The position numbers and the translations under genes were made by a program. A DNA stretch of 64,000 nucleotides. It comes from Bolinopsis microptera. Its lineage: Eukaryota; Ctenophora; Tentaculata; Lobata; Bolinopsidae. Below the pieces are notes generated by a model, which did not search any database, was not told the DNA's origin, and was given only the letters and a program-made list of their open reading frames with translations. Positions 11,790 through 23,642 of the stretch are shown one piece after another. The stretch lies in NCBI RefSeq assembly GCF_026151205.1, contig NC_087077.1:19258975-19322974 (forward strand), read 5' to 3'. Within the stretch, counting starts at the first letter, position 1; each line of letters starts with the position of its first letter.

Positions 11790-12800
11790 AATACAAAGGT
11801 AATTTCAACAATGGTAATTGTCTAGCTATAAAGTTAGTTATATTTGTATTATTCTGAATATTTATCCTCGAATATTTCGAAATGGCCACAACCCATTTTT
11901 TGATTGAAATAAATTTTCGTGCACATACAGAATGAATGGTTAATAATTTAATATATGTAGACCAAGGTCTGTGCACGGGATGCTTCCTGGAAGAATCCAG
12001 TTCTTTTAGCGGGGCACCCTACCTAAAGCCAAATTGAGATATAATAATCATATTCCTAGAGAAATAATCAGAAATCGAATACCAATCAAATAATATGATA
12101 TATAGGAGTAGTAACCATATTTACTATGCAAAATGCCCCAACCACACAGTGTAAATTTATATAGAATTCAAATTCCATATCATCATTAAACCTCAATAGT
12201 CAATATAATAGCCCAAGCAAAATTAAATAACTTCTTATATACCTTACTGTCATACTACAAATTAATTAAACATTTGAAATCTGTTAACCAGAGAATAAAT
12301 TTCTAAACCTAATGCAAGTGAAATAATTTAGATGCAATAATGAATGCCTAATGTGAGTATCATCTGTCAATGTCCTTGTAAAAAAGTCTGTAAAAGAGAT
12401 ATGAGTAACTAATATAGAAGAAAAAACAGGAAGTTGTCGTCTGTTGAAAAATAAATAAAATATCTAGAATATAAATTAGAATATAAAATAACATTCAGTC
12501 AATGTGTCGTCAATAAACTGTACAATTATCAAATGTAAAAACTGGGTGATACAGTCACCAAAAATAAATACTAAGTATAATAAGTAAATAAATTAAATGT
12601 GGTCTATAAAACTACCACTAGGTATAATAGGTCAATAAATTAAAAGTGGTTTATAAAACTACCACTGTGCGAACCCTTTCTCCAGTTAAAACATGTCAGT
12701 CATGTGCAAAATCAATCAAAATGGTAAGGTGGTAAAAAAGGGAAAATCCTTTCGATACATCAATTATATATGCCTCAGATTTAAAAGAATTAGAAGATAC
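11790..12800. other. AT-rich spacer and LINE 3' flank
   Basis: No coding signal. A partial tandem duplication around 12570-12665 (AAACTACCACTAGGTATAAT and a variant copy) lies where the 3' untranslated region of the minus-strand LINE would be expected. Confidence 0.5.
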
Positions 12801-13020
12801 TTAGTTATCGTCGACTATGATTGCAGTGTAAAATTTGTCATATGAATTGTCGACGGTATAATTAGGGTCTGTTGTTATAGATGAGAGTAGCTGTTTCTTA
12901 TACGAATCACTTAAGCTTTTAACATCGGGCAGATTTCGTAGATCTGTTGGAACATTATTCCAACATTTTGCCCCCAAGTATTGAAAGTTTTTATGTGATG
13001 TTGATCTAGTATTCTATAAG
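12801..13020 (-). pseudogene. C-terminal tail of LINE ORF2
   Basis: After the RT fragment a frame-shifted segment encodes the end of ORF2. It contains AKCWNNVPTDLRNLPDVKSL, the conserved WN-x-(L/V)P motif at the end of CR1-like proteins, and reaches a stop at 12801-12803. It joins the RT fragment at about 13010 with a frame change, so the catalytic YADD region and thumb have been deleted. Confidence 0.75.
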
Positions 13021-13606
13021 TTTTCCTACAAGTGGAAGGATGGATATTGGCCTGTAATTATTAGGATCATCTTTCATTCCTGCCTTATGGATGGGAGTTA
13101 CTCTAGCTTTTTTACAAAGGGTTGGTACAACACCTGTATTAAGGCTCAAATTGACAATATGGGTCAGTGGCTCAACTATGTGTGGTACAGCTTGCTTAAG
13201 TAAAAATAGAGGCACATCGTCATATGAGGCCTTGTCATTCTTGAGCGTTTCGACATACATTAGGATATCAGTTTCATTTATTTCTTGGAATCTATCAAAT
13301 GAGATGTTAGAAGTTCTAGGAGGTAAAAAATCAGTAAAACTAACTCTTTCAATATTGGGGGCCTGATTTTGTAATCTTGATCCAACATTTGCAAAATGAA
13401 AGTTAAATAGCTCAGGATCATTCTCATTGATAGTTTGACAATTAGTTGTACCAGGGGTCATATTTGATGCCAGTTTGATAGTTTTCCATACCCCTTTAAG
13501 ATCATTCTTGGCACTTTTAACTTGTAGATCATCGATTACATTAGCCTTTTTGCAGGTTTTAGCTAATTTATTTCTAATATTTCTCTGAATTTTGTAGCAA
13601 TCCCAG
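13006..13606 (-). pseudogene. LINE reverse transcriptase fragment (N-terminal fingers)
   Basis: Open minus frame covering the pre-RT linker and RT motifs 0-2. NDKASYDDVPLFLLK, ARVTPIHKAG and NNYRPISILPLVGKLIE are typical of non-LTR RT. The first about 27 codons of the longer open frame (above 13606) belong to the inserted palindromic element. The frame stops just after the NYRPIS block, so there is no catalytic YADD. Confidence 0.85.
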
Positions 13607-13608
13607 TA

Positions 13609-16259
13609 CTCCAGTAGCAGGGAGGTGTTGAGTGTGCACTTCGATGTACAGAGTTTTTTGCTATTGCATCGGGTTAAATAGGTCATTGGTAACTCAAATC
13701 ACCGAGGGGGGAATTTTGTGTCGCTAGCCCCAACCCTGTGGAGCCACGCCCATATTTCATATCAGGTGCGTATATGGGAAATATGTATCTCAGCTTCTGA
13801 AGGTCTTAGAGACTCAAATTTGAGTTTAAAATGACCGCAATGCACATGTTTATATTAGTACTATGAAGGTCATGAAAGCCCAAAATGCTTATTTTTGGAA
13901 AAAATTCAGAAAAACCGATTTTCACTTGAGCGTGAGTAAAAAAATCTACTCTAGAAATTTAGTGAAAATCGAGTAAGCAGTTCAGTGTCTACAAGATTTC
14001 TAAACACAGGGTCCTCTGTTAGGTCATTCTGAATTAGAATTGATAAAGTAAGCAAATTCTATAAGTAGTTTCAACCCTGTGGAGCCACGCCCATATTTCA
14101 TATCAGGTGCGTATATGGGAAATATGTATCTCAGCTTCTGAAGGTCTTAGAGACTCAAATTTGAGTTTAAAATGACCGTAATACACATGTTTATATTAGT
14201 ATTATGAAGGTCATGAAAGCCCAAAATGCTTATTTTTGGAAAAAATTCAGAAAAACTGATTTTCACAAGCAAAAAATCTACTCTAGAAGTTAAGTGAAAT
14301 CGAGTGTTAAGTTCAGTGTCTACAACGTTTCTAAACATAGGATCCTTTGTAAGATCATTCTGAATCAGAATTGATAAGGTATGCAAATTCTGTTAGTAGT
14401 TTCAACCCTAGGGTGCAAAACTCCTAAATTACCCCCAGGCGCAAATATATGACTTTTCTATCTCGGCTTCTGAACGTTGTAGGGGCATCTCTTTGAGCTC
14501 AAACTAACTACAATGGCCACATTTATATACCGACTATAAAGCAACATAGGGTCTATATAGCTTAGTTTATAGAAATTCATTAAAAACTGTTTTAACCTTC
14601 ATGCATCATAAAATAGTAATATGATCAAACATGTACTTAATAATGATATCTCGGGCTAAAAAGATATTTGCAGCACATTAAAACGTTCAACATAAACACA
14701 TTAGGATAACATTTATGGAGCAGCACATACCACCTAACTTTAATTTTGGTATAACTGCGAAAATACTCAGTTTCAGAAGGCTGCCTTCAGCTCCCTCTCT
14801 GGGGCTCTCTCCAGTACTGCTCGGCTTTTATGGCTAATCAACTTGAATCCAACCTCATGTAGCAGAATCTACTTCTAGCTGCCTTCTGCTAACTCCAGGT
14901 CAACTCTACCCAGCTACCACCATACGTTATAATTTTAGATCTTATAACCTCTGATATGAGTGCTACCTCCGCTGCATCCAACAATTTCCAGCTCATTAAG
15001 GAAGAGGACATTTTTCTGATGGTTGCTAGATAGGGCAAGAAGTAGTCCACTAACCTAAGCTAAGATTGCTAGAAATAGCAGAAGTTGGAGGAACCTTGGT
15101 GGTAGCTAAAGAGATAGTAGCCGAAGTAGGTGAAAACAGCTGGAATTGGTGGTATAGTAGCTGGATAGAGGAAGAGGTAGCATTCATATCAGAGGTTGCT
15201 AGAAAGATCTAAAATCATAACGCACTGGTGGTAGCTGGGTAGAGACTAGGGATGATGCCTGAAGGTTAAAAAAGTTTTTAATGAATTTCTAAAAACTAAG
15301 CTGTATAGACCCTAAGTTGCTTTGTGCTTTATAGTCGGTACATAAATGTGGCCATTGTAGTTAGTTTGATCTCAAAGAGAGGCCCCTACAACGTTCAGAA
15401 GCCGAGATAGAAAAGTCATATATTTGCGCCTGGGGGTAATTTAGGAGTTTTGCACCCTAGGGTTAAAACTACTAATAGAATTTGCATACCTAATCAATTC
15501 TGATTCAGAATGATCTTACAAAGGATCCTATGTTTAGAAACGTTGTAGACACTGAACTTAACACTCGATTTCACTTAACTTATAGAGTAGATTTTTTGCT
15601 TGTGAAAATCAGTTTTTCTGAATTTTTTCCAAAAATAAGCATTTTGGGCTTTCATGACCTTCATAGTACTAATATAAACATGGTCATTGCGGTCATTTTA
15701 AACTCAAGTTTGAGTCTCCAAGACCTTCAGAAGCTGAGATACATATTTCCCATATACGCACCTGATATGAAATATGGGCGTGGCTCCACAGGGTTGAAAC
15801 TACTTATAGAATTTGCTTACTTTATCAATTCTAATTCAGAATGACCTAACAGAGGACCCTGTGTTTAGAAATCTTGTAGACACTGAACTGCTTACTCGAT
15901 TTTCACTAAATTTCTAGAGTAGATTTTTTTACTCACGCTCAAGTGAAAATCGGTTTTTCTGAATTTTTTCCAAAAATAAGCATTTTGGGCTTTCATGACC
16001 TTCATAGTACTAATATAAACATGTGCATTGCGGTCATTTTAAACTCAAATTTGAGTCTCTAAGACCTTCAGAAGCTGAGATACATATTTCCCATATACGC
16101 ACCTGATATGAAATATGGGCGTGGCTCCACAGGGTTGGGGCTAGCGACACAAAATTCCCCCCTCGGTGATTTGAGTTACCAATGACCTATTTAACCCGAT
16201 TCAATAGCAAAAAACTCTGTACATCGAAGTGCACACTCAACACCTCCCTGCTACTGGAG
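13609..16259. mobile_element. 2.65-kb palindromic (foldback) DNA element with TA target duplication
   Basis: Two arms of about 1 kb (13609-14600 and 15255-16259) are inverted copies flanking a loop of about 650 bp that contains a smaller inverted repeat (about 14910-15000 against 15130-15240). The outer 80 bp of the arms match with one mismatch and begin CTCCAGTAGCAGGGAGGTGT. TA flanks both ends (13607-13608 and 16260-16261), as for Tc1/mariner-type insertion. Each arm holds two to three diverged copies of a roughly 330-bp unit containing GGAGCCACGCCCATATTTCA. No transposase is visible. It sits inside LINE ORF2. Confidence 0.8.
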
Positions 16260-16261
16260 TA

Positions 16262-17334
16262 CAGGCCTCATTACACTTTATACATTTGCTACATATACCA
16301 CATTTATTGCAATTTCCATTGTCTCTCTTATCCTTCTTTTTACGGAATTTCTTTAGAAGAAAATGTGTATGATTAATGGCATTTAAAAGTTCAGTAGAAG
16401 GTTTATGTATGAACTTTTCATGCCTTTCTATGGTCTTGCAAGGGAAGAAGGTTGCATATGCCTGTTCAATATGATGACAAAGGCCAGCAGTGATAGCTTC
16501 AACATCTGTACTTTCCAATAGTGGACTGTAATCAGAACAGGTATCTAGATAGTCTAAGAATTGTTTAACATTACGTTTACAATGATTTCTAATTTCAACC
16601 TTTTCAAATTTAGGAGCTATAGGTACTTTACAATCTATCTCACACATAATAGCTTGATGATCCCCAATACGTTCATCAAGAACAGAAGATTGAACAAAAT
16701 CTGCATAACAGTTAGTGAATATTACATCAATAGTAGTCTGGGTAAAATTGTCTCCACGTTTAGCAACTCTAGTTATCCCTTGAATGGTTTGAACTAGATT
16801 GTAACATCTCAAGGTCATATCTAATTTTTTGTACTGGGTGGATGAGATATTATTCTGGTCAATGTTTATATCCCCAATCCAGATAACCTTTTTCCCGTTC
16901 AATTTTTTCATGCAAAAATGAATGTACTCAATAAAGTTATCAACACTGCAATAATTTCCAGAGCGATAGAAGCAGCAAACATTGATCTTGCTATTCTTAA
17001 GCTTCACCCATAATGCTTCAATGTTATCAAGCTTACTATCCATAACTAATTCTGTGTAAGCTAGTTTTTTGTTTATCATTAAGCCACAACCACCCCTAGA
17101 ACTGTTTGGCCTGTCGCATCGCATAATGTTGAAGGAGGAAGGAATATTTATGGTGTCTGTGTCAATAGTATCATTAAAATTCATCTCATTTAGGGAAAGT
17201 ATGTCTAGCTTATGATCTCGAATGAGTTGAGTAAGTTCATTACTTTTAGCTAAATTTAAGAGACCACCTTGAATGTTACAGTGACCAATGCAAAGGTTAT
17301 GAAATTTGTCAGCTGAGTTGTGAATATTTGTCAT
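16262..17334 (-). pseudogene. LINE ORF2 N-terminal APE-type endonuclease
   Basis: Starts at ATG 17334, about 145 bp after the ORF1 stop. Endonuclease motifs appear in order: GHCNIQGG, LSLNEMNF (catalytic Glu), WIGDINID, TTIDVIFTN and the catalytic GDHQAI. After a basic linker comes a Cys cluster (CNKCGICSKCIKCNEAC). The frame then enters the palindromic insertion, so ORF2 is broken between its endonuclease and its RT. The domain itself looks intact. Confidence 0.9.
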
Positions 17335-17478
17335 TTCACAAAACGTGTTAGTCGTTGTGTCTGATTAAACTAAAATCAGGTGAAAATTATCCGCCTGTAA
17401 ATATTTTCAATAGAAAAAACTTGAAAATCAAAAACTTGAAATCAAAATAAATATTCAGGTGGAAATGTCATGTCGATT

Positions 17479-17700
17479 TCAATGGTGAGCATGGTACTTG
17501 ATGTGCTTTGCTAGTTTAAAGATACCATCGCTGTTTAGATGCACATTATCTTCCCCAAATCTACTAAAACAAGATGATTTCCTAAATCCAGATCTATCAC
17601 TAAACAAAAATCGATTCTTCTCTGTGGGTATAAAGCTAACAAACGAGTATTTGGAAGGAATCTTAGATAAAAAGATATTGATGTCATTTATCACTTTATT
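17479..17700 (-). pseudogene. C-terminal end of LINE ORF1 (SGNH hydrolase, catalytic DxxH block)
   Basis: Continuation of ORF1 after the polypurine insertion. INDINIFLSKIPS leads to FGEDNVHLNSDGIFKLAKH, whose D-x-x-H is the SGNH catalytic Asp/His block, and a stop at 17479. Joined to 21701 across the duplicated TTTATT the frame is uninterrupted, so it is the true end of ORF1. Confidence 0.85.
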
Positions 17701-20700
17701 GGGGGGGGGGGGGGGGGTGTCATGTCCGTCTATGTCCGCCTATGTCCTGTCCTTTTTGGATTCTATGAGACAACGGACATGTTTTTTGGGACATTGGCGG
17801 ACACGGACGGACATTGGCGGACTCGGACGGACATTGGCGGACTCGGACGGACATTTGCGGACCCGGACGGACATTGGCGGACTCGGACGGACATTGGTGG
17901 ACATTAGCGGACATTGGTGGACATTAGCGGACAAACATTTTGAGAATTTTTCCCAGAAGGAGGAACTAGGTGGAGGAGGAGGAGAACTGAGGAGGATGAC
18001 TCAGGAGGAGGAGGACTCAGGAGGAGGACTGAAGAGGACTGAGAAGGAGGAGGACTGAGGAGGATGGCTGAGGAGGATGGCTGAGGAGGATGACTGAGAG
18101 GGAGGAGGAGGAGGACTCAGGAGGAAGAGGAGGAGGAGGACTCAGGAGGAGGACTTAATAGGAGGATGAGAAGGAGGGGGACTGGGAGAGGACTGAGGAG
18201 GAGGAGGACTGATGAGAAGGATGAGGAGGAGGACTGAGAAGGAGGACTGAGGACCGAGGAGGAAGAGGAGGAGGATGAACAGGAGGAGGAGGACCCAGGA
18301 GGAGGAGGACTGAGGAGGAGGACTGAGGAGGACTGAGGAGGATGGCTGAGGAGGATGACCGAGAGGGAAGAGGAGGAGGAGGAGGAGGACTCAGGGGGAG
18401 AAGGAGGAGGACTAAGGAGGACTGAGAAGGAGGAGGACTGAGGAGGAGGAGGAGGAGGAGGACTGAATAGGAGGAGGATGAGGGGGACTGGGGGAGGACT
18501 AAGGAGGAGGATGAAGGACTGAGGAGAAGGATGAGAAGGAGGACTGAGGACTGAGGAGGAAGAGGAGGAGGATGAAGAGGAGGAGGAGGACCCAGGAGGA
18601 GGACCCAGGACGAGGACTCAAGAGGAGGATGAGGAGTAGGAGGAGGACTGAGGAGGGGAGGTGGAAGAGGACTGAGGAAGATCAGGAAGACCCAGGAGGA
18701 GGAGGAGGAAGAGTAGGAGGAGGATTGAGGAAGCATCTAAAGATCTAAATGTTATTTCCATTTTTGTCCGTTTTTGTCCATTTTTGTCCGCTCTATTTTT
18801 TGTCCGTTTTGAAAATATAGGGTACCGAACGGTGGAGGAGGACTGATGAGGGGAGGAGGAAGAGGACTGGGGAGGATCGGGAAGACCCAGGAGGAGGACC
18901 GAGGAGGAGGAGGACCCAGGAGGAGGAGGAGGACTGAGGAGGACTGACGAGGAGGACTGACGATGACTGAGAAGGAGGAGGACTGAGGAGGACTGAGGAG
19001 TACTGAGGAGGATGGCTGAGGAGGATGGCTGAGGAGGATGGCTGAGGAGGATGACTGAGAGGGAGGAGGAGGAGGACTCAGGAGGAGGACTCAGGAGGAC
19101 TCAGGAGTAAGAGGAGGAGGACTCAGGAGGAGGACTTAGGAGAAATGAGAAGGAGGACTGAGGAGAACTGAGGAGGAGGAGGAGGAGGAGGATTGAATAG
19201 GAGGAGGAGAAGGAGGGGGACTGGGAGAGGACTGAGGAGGAGGAGGACTGATGAGAAGGATGAGGAGGACTGAGGAGGAGGACTGAGGACCGAGGAGGAA
19301 GAGGAGGAGGATGAAGAGGATGAGGACCCAGGAGGAGGAGGACTGAGGAGGAGGACCCAGGAGGAGGAGGACTGAGGAGGAGGACCCAGGAGGACTGAGG
19401 AGGATGGCCGAGGAGGATGACTGAGAGGGAAGAGGAGGAGGAGGAGGAGGAGGAGGACTCAGGAGGACTGAGGAGGAGGAGGAGGAGGAGGACTGAATAG
19501 GAGGAGGATGAGGGGGACTGGGGGAGGACTGAGGAGGAGGATGGAGGACTGAGGAGAAGGATGAGGAGGAGTACTGAGGAGGAAGAGGAGGAGGACTGAG
19601 GAGGAAGAGGAGGAGGAGGAGGAGGAGGAGGACTGAATAGGAGGAGGATGAGGGGGACTGGGGGAGGACTGAGGAGGAGGATGAAGGACTGAGGAGAAGG
19701 ATGAGGAGGAGGACTGAGGAGGACTGAGGAGGAAGAGGAGGAGGATGAAGAGGAGGAGGAGGACCCAGGAGGAGGACCCAGGACGAGGACTCAGGAGGAG
19801 GAGGACTGGGGAGGAGGAGGACTGTTGAGGACTGATGAGGAGGACTGAGGACGAGGATGAGGAGTAGGAGGAGGACTGAGGAGGGGAGGAGGAAGAGGAC
19901 TGAGGAAGATCAGGAAGACCCAGGAGGAGGAGGAGGAAGAGTAGGAGGAGGATTGAGGAAGCACCTAAATGTTATTTCCATTTTTGTCCGTTTTTGTCCA
20001 TTTTTGTCCGTTTTTGTCCGCTCTATTTTTTGTCCGTTTTGAAAATATAGGGTACCGAACAGTGGAGGAGGACTGAGGAGGGGAGCCGGGAGGAGGAAGA
20101 GGACTGGGGAGGATCGGGAAGACCCAGGAGGAGGACCGAGGAGGAGGAGGACCCAGGAGGAGGAGGAGGACTGAGGAGGACTGAGGAGGAAGACTGACGA
20201 TGACTGAGAAGGAGGAGGACTGAGGAGTACTGAGGAGGATGGCTGAGGAGGATGGCTGAGGAGGATGACTCAGAGGGAGGAGGAGGAGGACTCAGGAGGA
20301 GGACTTAGGAGAAATGAGAAGGAGGACTGAGGAGAACTGAGGAGGAGGAGGAGGAGGAGGACTTAGGAGAAATGAGAAGGAGGACTGAGGAGAACTGAGG
20401 AGGAGGAGGAGGAGGAGGACTGAATAGGAGGAGGAGAAGGAGGGGGACTGGGAGAGGACTGAGGAGAAGGACTGAGGACCGAGGAGGAAGAGGAGGAGGA
20501 TGAAGAGGATGAGGACCCAGGAGGAGGAGGACTGAGGAGGAGGAGGACTGAGGAGGAGGAGGACTGAGGAGGATGGCTGAGGAGGATGACTGAGAGGGAA
20601 GAGGAGGAGGAGGAGGAGGAGGAGGACTCAGGAGGAGGAGGAGGAGGACTGAGGAGGATTGAGAAGGAGGAGGACTGAGGAGGAGGAGGAGGACTGAATA

Positions 20701-21694
20701 GGAGGAGAAGGGGGACTGGGGGAGGACTGAGGAGGAGGATGGAGGACTGAGGAGAAGGATGAGGAGGAGGACTGAGGAGGACTGAGGAGGAAGAGGAGGA
20801 GGATGAAGAGGAGGAGGAGGACCCAGGAGGAGGATTCAGGAGGAGGAGGAGGACTGGGGAGGAGGAGGACTGTTGAGGACTGATGAGGAGGACTGAGGAC
20901 GAGGAGGAGGAGTAGTAGGATGACTGAGGAGGGAAGGAGGAAGAGGACTGAGGAAGATCAGGAAGAACCAGGAGGAGGAGGAGGAAGAGTAGGAGGAGGA
21001 AGCATCTAAATGTTATTTCTATTTTTGTCCGTTTTTGTCCATTTTTGTCCGTTTTTGTCCGCTCTATTTTTTGTCCGTTTTGAAAATATAGGGTACCGAA
21101 CGGTGGAGGAGGACTGAGGAGGGGAGGAGGAAGAGGACTGGGGAGGATCGGGAAGACCCAGGAGGAGGAGGAGGACTGAGGAGGACTGACGAGGAGGACT
21201 GACGATGACTGAGAAGGAGGAGGACTGAGGAGTACTGAGGAGGATGGCTGAGGAGGATGGCTGAGGAGGATGGCTGAGGAGGATGACTGAGAGGGAGGAG
21301 GAGGAGGACTCAGGAGGAGGACTCAGGAGTAAGAGGAGGAGGAGGAGTCAGGAGGAGGACTTAGGAGAAATGAGAAGGAGGACTGAGGAGAACTGAGGAG
21401 GAGGAGGAGGAGGAGGACTGAATAGGAGGAGGAAAATATAGCTTTTTTTTGTCCGTTTTGAAAATATAGGGTACCGAACGGACAAAAAACATGATCCCCC
21501 TATAACAGCAAAAATTGAACATTTTATTTAGCAATTTAGGTGTCCATTAATGTCCGCTAATGTCCGCTAATGTCCGTCTATGTCCGCCTATGTCCGCCTA
21601 TGTCCGTCTATGTCCTGTCCTTTTTGGATTCTATGAGACAAGCGGACATAGACGGACGTGACACCTCCCCCCCCCCCCCCCCCCCCCCCCCCCC
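17701..21694. mobile_element. 4-kb G/C-run-bounded insertion with a polypurine minisatellite core
   Basis: The left end is a run of 17 G and the right end a run of about 28 C, so the ends are inverted. Inside the runs are inverted copies of TGTCAYGTCCGTCTATGTCC. The flanking TTTATT is duplicated (17695-17700 and 21695-21700). The core (about 17950-21430) is almost pure GGAGGA/GGACTGAGGAGG purine sequence on +. It is organised in higher-order blocks of about 1.0-1.2 kb separated by a TTTTTGTCCGTTTTTGTCC segment ending GGTACCGAAC (near 18821, 20051, 21092 and 21470). There is no coding capacity; open frames here are low-complexity artefacts. Confidence 0.8.
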
Positions 21695-22545
21695 TTTATT
21701 TCTAGCAAAACTTTCTCTTGGTAAAATGTTTATGATCTTAACTTTTGCAGCTGGAGCCCACGAGTGAAGTGACTGGATCAGATTATCAATAGAGCGATTG
21801 GTGTTATCAAGGGCCTTTGCTTTTCCTGTGAACTCATCGGGTGACAATAATCTATTCCTCATGTGTCGAGGACTCTCTAGGATTAAGTCCACATCATTAG
21901 TTCCACACATGAGTACGATGGTCTTCACATTATTTGCATCAATTGACCTCTTTCTTTCATCTGAGTGGAAGCGTTCATTGATACCGTTTGCAATGCCACC
22001 AGGATAGTGAAATACATGTGCTTCTTGATGAGCAGAGGATAGTTTTGTAGCATCTAACTTGGAGAACATGCTTGAGCTAACATACACAGCAAGGGATTTG
22101 CTTTTGACTGAAGCAGGGGGTACGGTGCTCTTATGAGTGATTTTGTTGGGTGACGATTTCCCTTTGATTGAGGGTTCAGTTTCTCTTACAGTAACGAAAG
22201 GCTTACTTGAGGTATCGGGTGGAGCAGACAAGGTTGCACTGCCATCAATCTGGCGCAGAGTAATGCTAATTCTCATGTCATCAGTATGGTCCTGAATAAG
22301 GCTGTGTTCAAAGCTGTCCTGAGATTTTCTGGTCATAATCATTATGTCGCCATGGGAGAGAGTAAGATTGGCAACGTGGACTTTGCTTTTAGACCTAAAA
22401 CTGAGGACTCTTGTTGCTCCTAACGATATGGTGGAAATCATGGAGCCTGGTGATATGGACCTCTCATCATCTGAATGGAATGGTATTCCTTGCTTGCCAT
22501 TTTCATACTTAGTGATCATGGCGCTGTTAAATTTCAGACTTGGGA
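21695..22545 (-). pseudogene. LINE ORF1 middle part: AlkB-like dioxygenase (catalytic half) joined to SGNH hydrolase
   Basis: The minus frame begins FPSLKFNSAMITKYENGKQG and continues through the 2-oxoglutarate/Fe(II) core. The iron ligands are H and D in IPFHSDDE and the distal H in FEHSLI; RISITLR is the 2-oxoglutarate-binding R-x5-R. LSLGATR-type strand ISLGATRVLSF is diagnostic of AlkB proteins, which oxidatively dealkylate or demethylate nucleic acids. After a Ser/Pro/Lys-rich linker an SGNH (GDSL-type) esterase begins: YVSSSMFSKLD (block I), MCGTNDV (block III) and KIINILPR. SGNH domains are known in CR1-group ORF1 proteins; the AlkB fusion is the unusual part. The frame is cut at 21701 by the polypurine element and at about 22545 by the R2-like LINE. 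Confidence 0.85.
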
Positions 22546-23455
22546 ACTCTAAAGGACCTCAACTATGTTCTAAACAAGCAAGAGTTCCAAGACAGCATAC
22601 GCCTACGCTATGGATGGAAGATCCAAGGAGTGCCCTCTAAATGTGCTTGCGGACATGCAAACAGTGTCTACCACTCCCTTGATTGTAAATTAGGTGGATA
22701 CGTTAGCATGCGCCACAATGCCATTAGAGACACTGCAGCTTTCTTCCTTCAAGAAGCAAAGTGTAAGGATGTAAGGATAGAACCTGCACTCCTACCTGTC
22801 CAACCAACTTCATTCTCCAGGAAGACCAACACCCAGGATGAAGCCCGTCTGGACGTAGCAGCTGTTGGACTGTATGCACCATTCGAAAGAACATTCTTTG
22901 ACATCAGGGTCACTCATCCAAATTGCGACTCCAATACATTTAAGCCACTAGATAAAATCTACAGTGCGCATGAGAAAGAGAAGAAAGATCTATATGAGGA
23001 GAGAGTACTTCAGTCAGAGAAAGGGTCCTTTGTCCCACTAGTTTTTACAACATCCGGAGGTATGGGCCCACTCTGCACTGTGTCAGGGACAAAAGGATTT
23101 CGCGATTATTTTGGCCGAAAATCGCGGTACCGCGAAATTTAACAGGCTATACATTAAACTATACATAAAATTTGTCGCGGAGAATGGGAAATTTTGCGAT
23201 TTCGTACATGCCGCGAAATCTTTTTGTCCCTGCACTGTGTTTGTAGATCGTATTTCTGAAAGGATAGCTGACCACTATAAAGAAGCTAAGAGCCAGGTCA
23301 AAAATCACATCAGAACACGATTCAGGTTTGATCTGCTACGAAGCACACTCATAGCACTCAGGGGAATCAGAGGAAGACAAAAAGCCCAGCACCTTGGACT
23401 GGATGACGTATCCTTCAATCTCATTCCTCAGAAGACGAGCTTTGAGGTCTCTTAA
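22545..23455 (+). pseudogene. C-terminal zinc knuckle and restriction-like endonuclease of an R2-like LINE
   Basis: The plus frame contains a CCHC knuckle (CACG, then H and C in VYHSLDCKLGGY) followed by MRHNAIRD. An RLD and a downstream FFDIRVTHP supply the aspartates of a PD-(D/E)xK-like nuclease. KDLYEERVLQSEKGSFVPLVF and TTSGGMGP follow. After the MITE (23084-23232 plus 8-bp duplication) the frame resumes with FRFDLLRSTLIALRGIRGRQ and ends at 23453-23455. The layout fits the C-terminus of LINEs that use a restriction-like endonuclease. The reverse transcriptase is missing. Confidence 0.75.
23084..23232. mobile_element. hAT-type MITE, copy 1 (149 bp)
   Basis: Terminal inverted repeats start CAGGGACAAAAGGATTTCGC; the right end reads TTTTTGTCCCTG. 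The perfect 8-bp target duplication CACTGTGT (23076-23083 and 23233-23240) and the CAGGG terminus point to a hAT-mobilised MITE. It interrupts the R2-like coding sequence. Confidence 0.9.
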
Positions 23456-23642
23456 GTTTGTTTATGTAAATTTTATAGACAATTTATTGTAGCTATTAAA
23501 GGGGATGTACGGATAAAGTACCAAACCTTATTGTGTATATTTGGTTGCAATTCCGGTAAATGATGAAACATGTCTCTTCTGAGAGTGATACCGTGAGTTG
23601 CTTCCTTTTTACTTGATCAAAAAAAAAAAAAAAAAAAAAAAA

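Larger units (their letters stand above)
22545..23642 (+). mobile_element. 5'-truncated R2-like LINE 3' end with poly(A), inserted in LINE ORF1
   Basis: A plus-strand insertion ends in about 24 A residues (23619-23642). It begins abruptly within coding sequence, as expected for 5' truncation during target-primed reverse transcription. It separates the two halves of the AlkB domain on the other strand. A 149-bp hAT MITE lies inside it. Confidence 0.75.

Noticed and set aside
11446..11976. 176-codon minus frame
   Set aside because: It is antisense to a recognisable LINE C-terminal remnant and has no protein-like motifs.
15530..15844. 104-codon plus frame in the palindromic element, with a mirror on minus at 14147-14386
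   Set aside because: The same sequence occurs inverted in both arms and only part is open in each copy; more likely repeat sequence than a gene.
18155..18736. Ser/Pro/Leu-rich minus frame
   Set aside because: Complement of the GGAGGA polypurine minisatellite; composition explains it.
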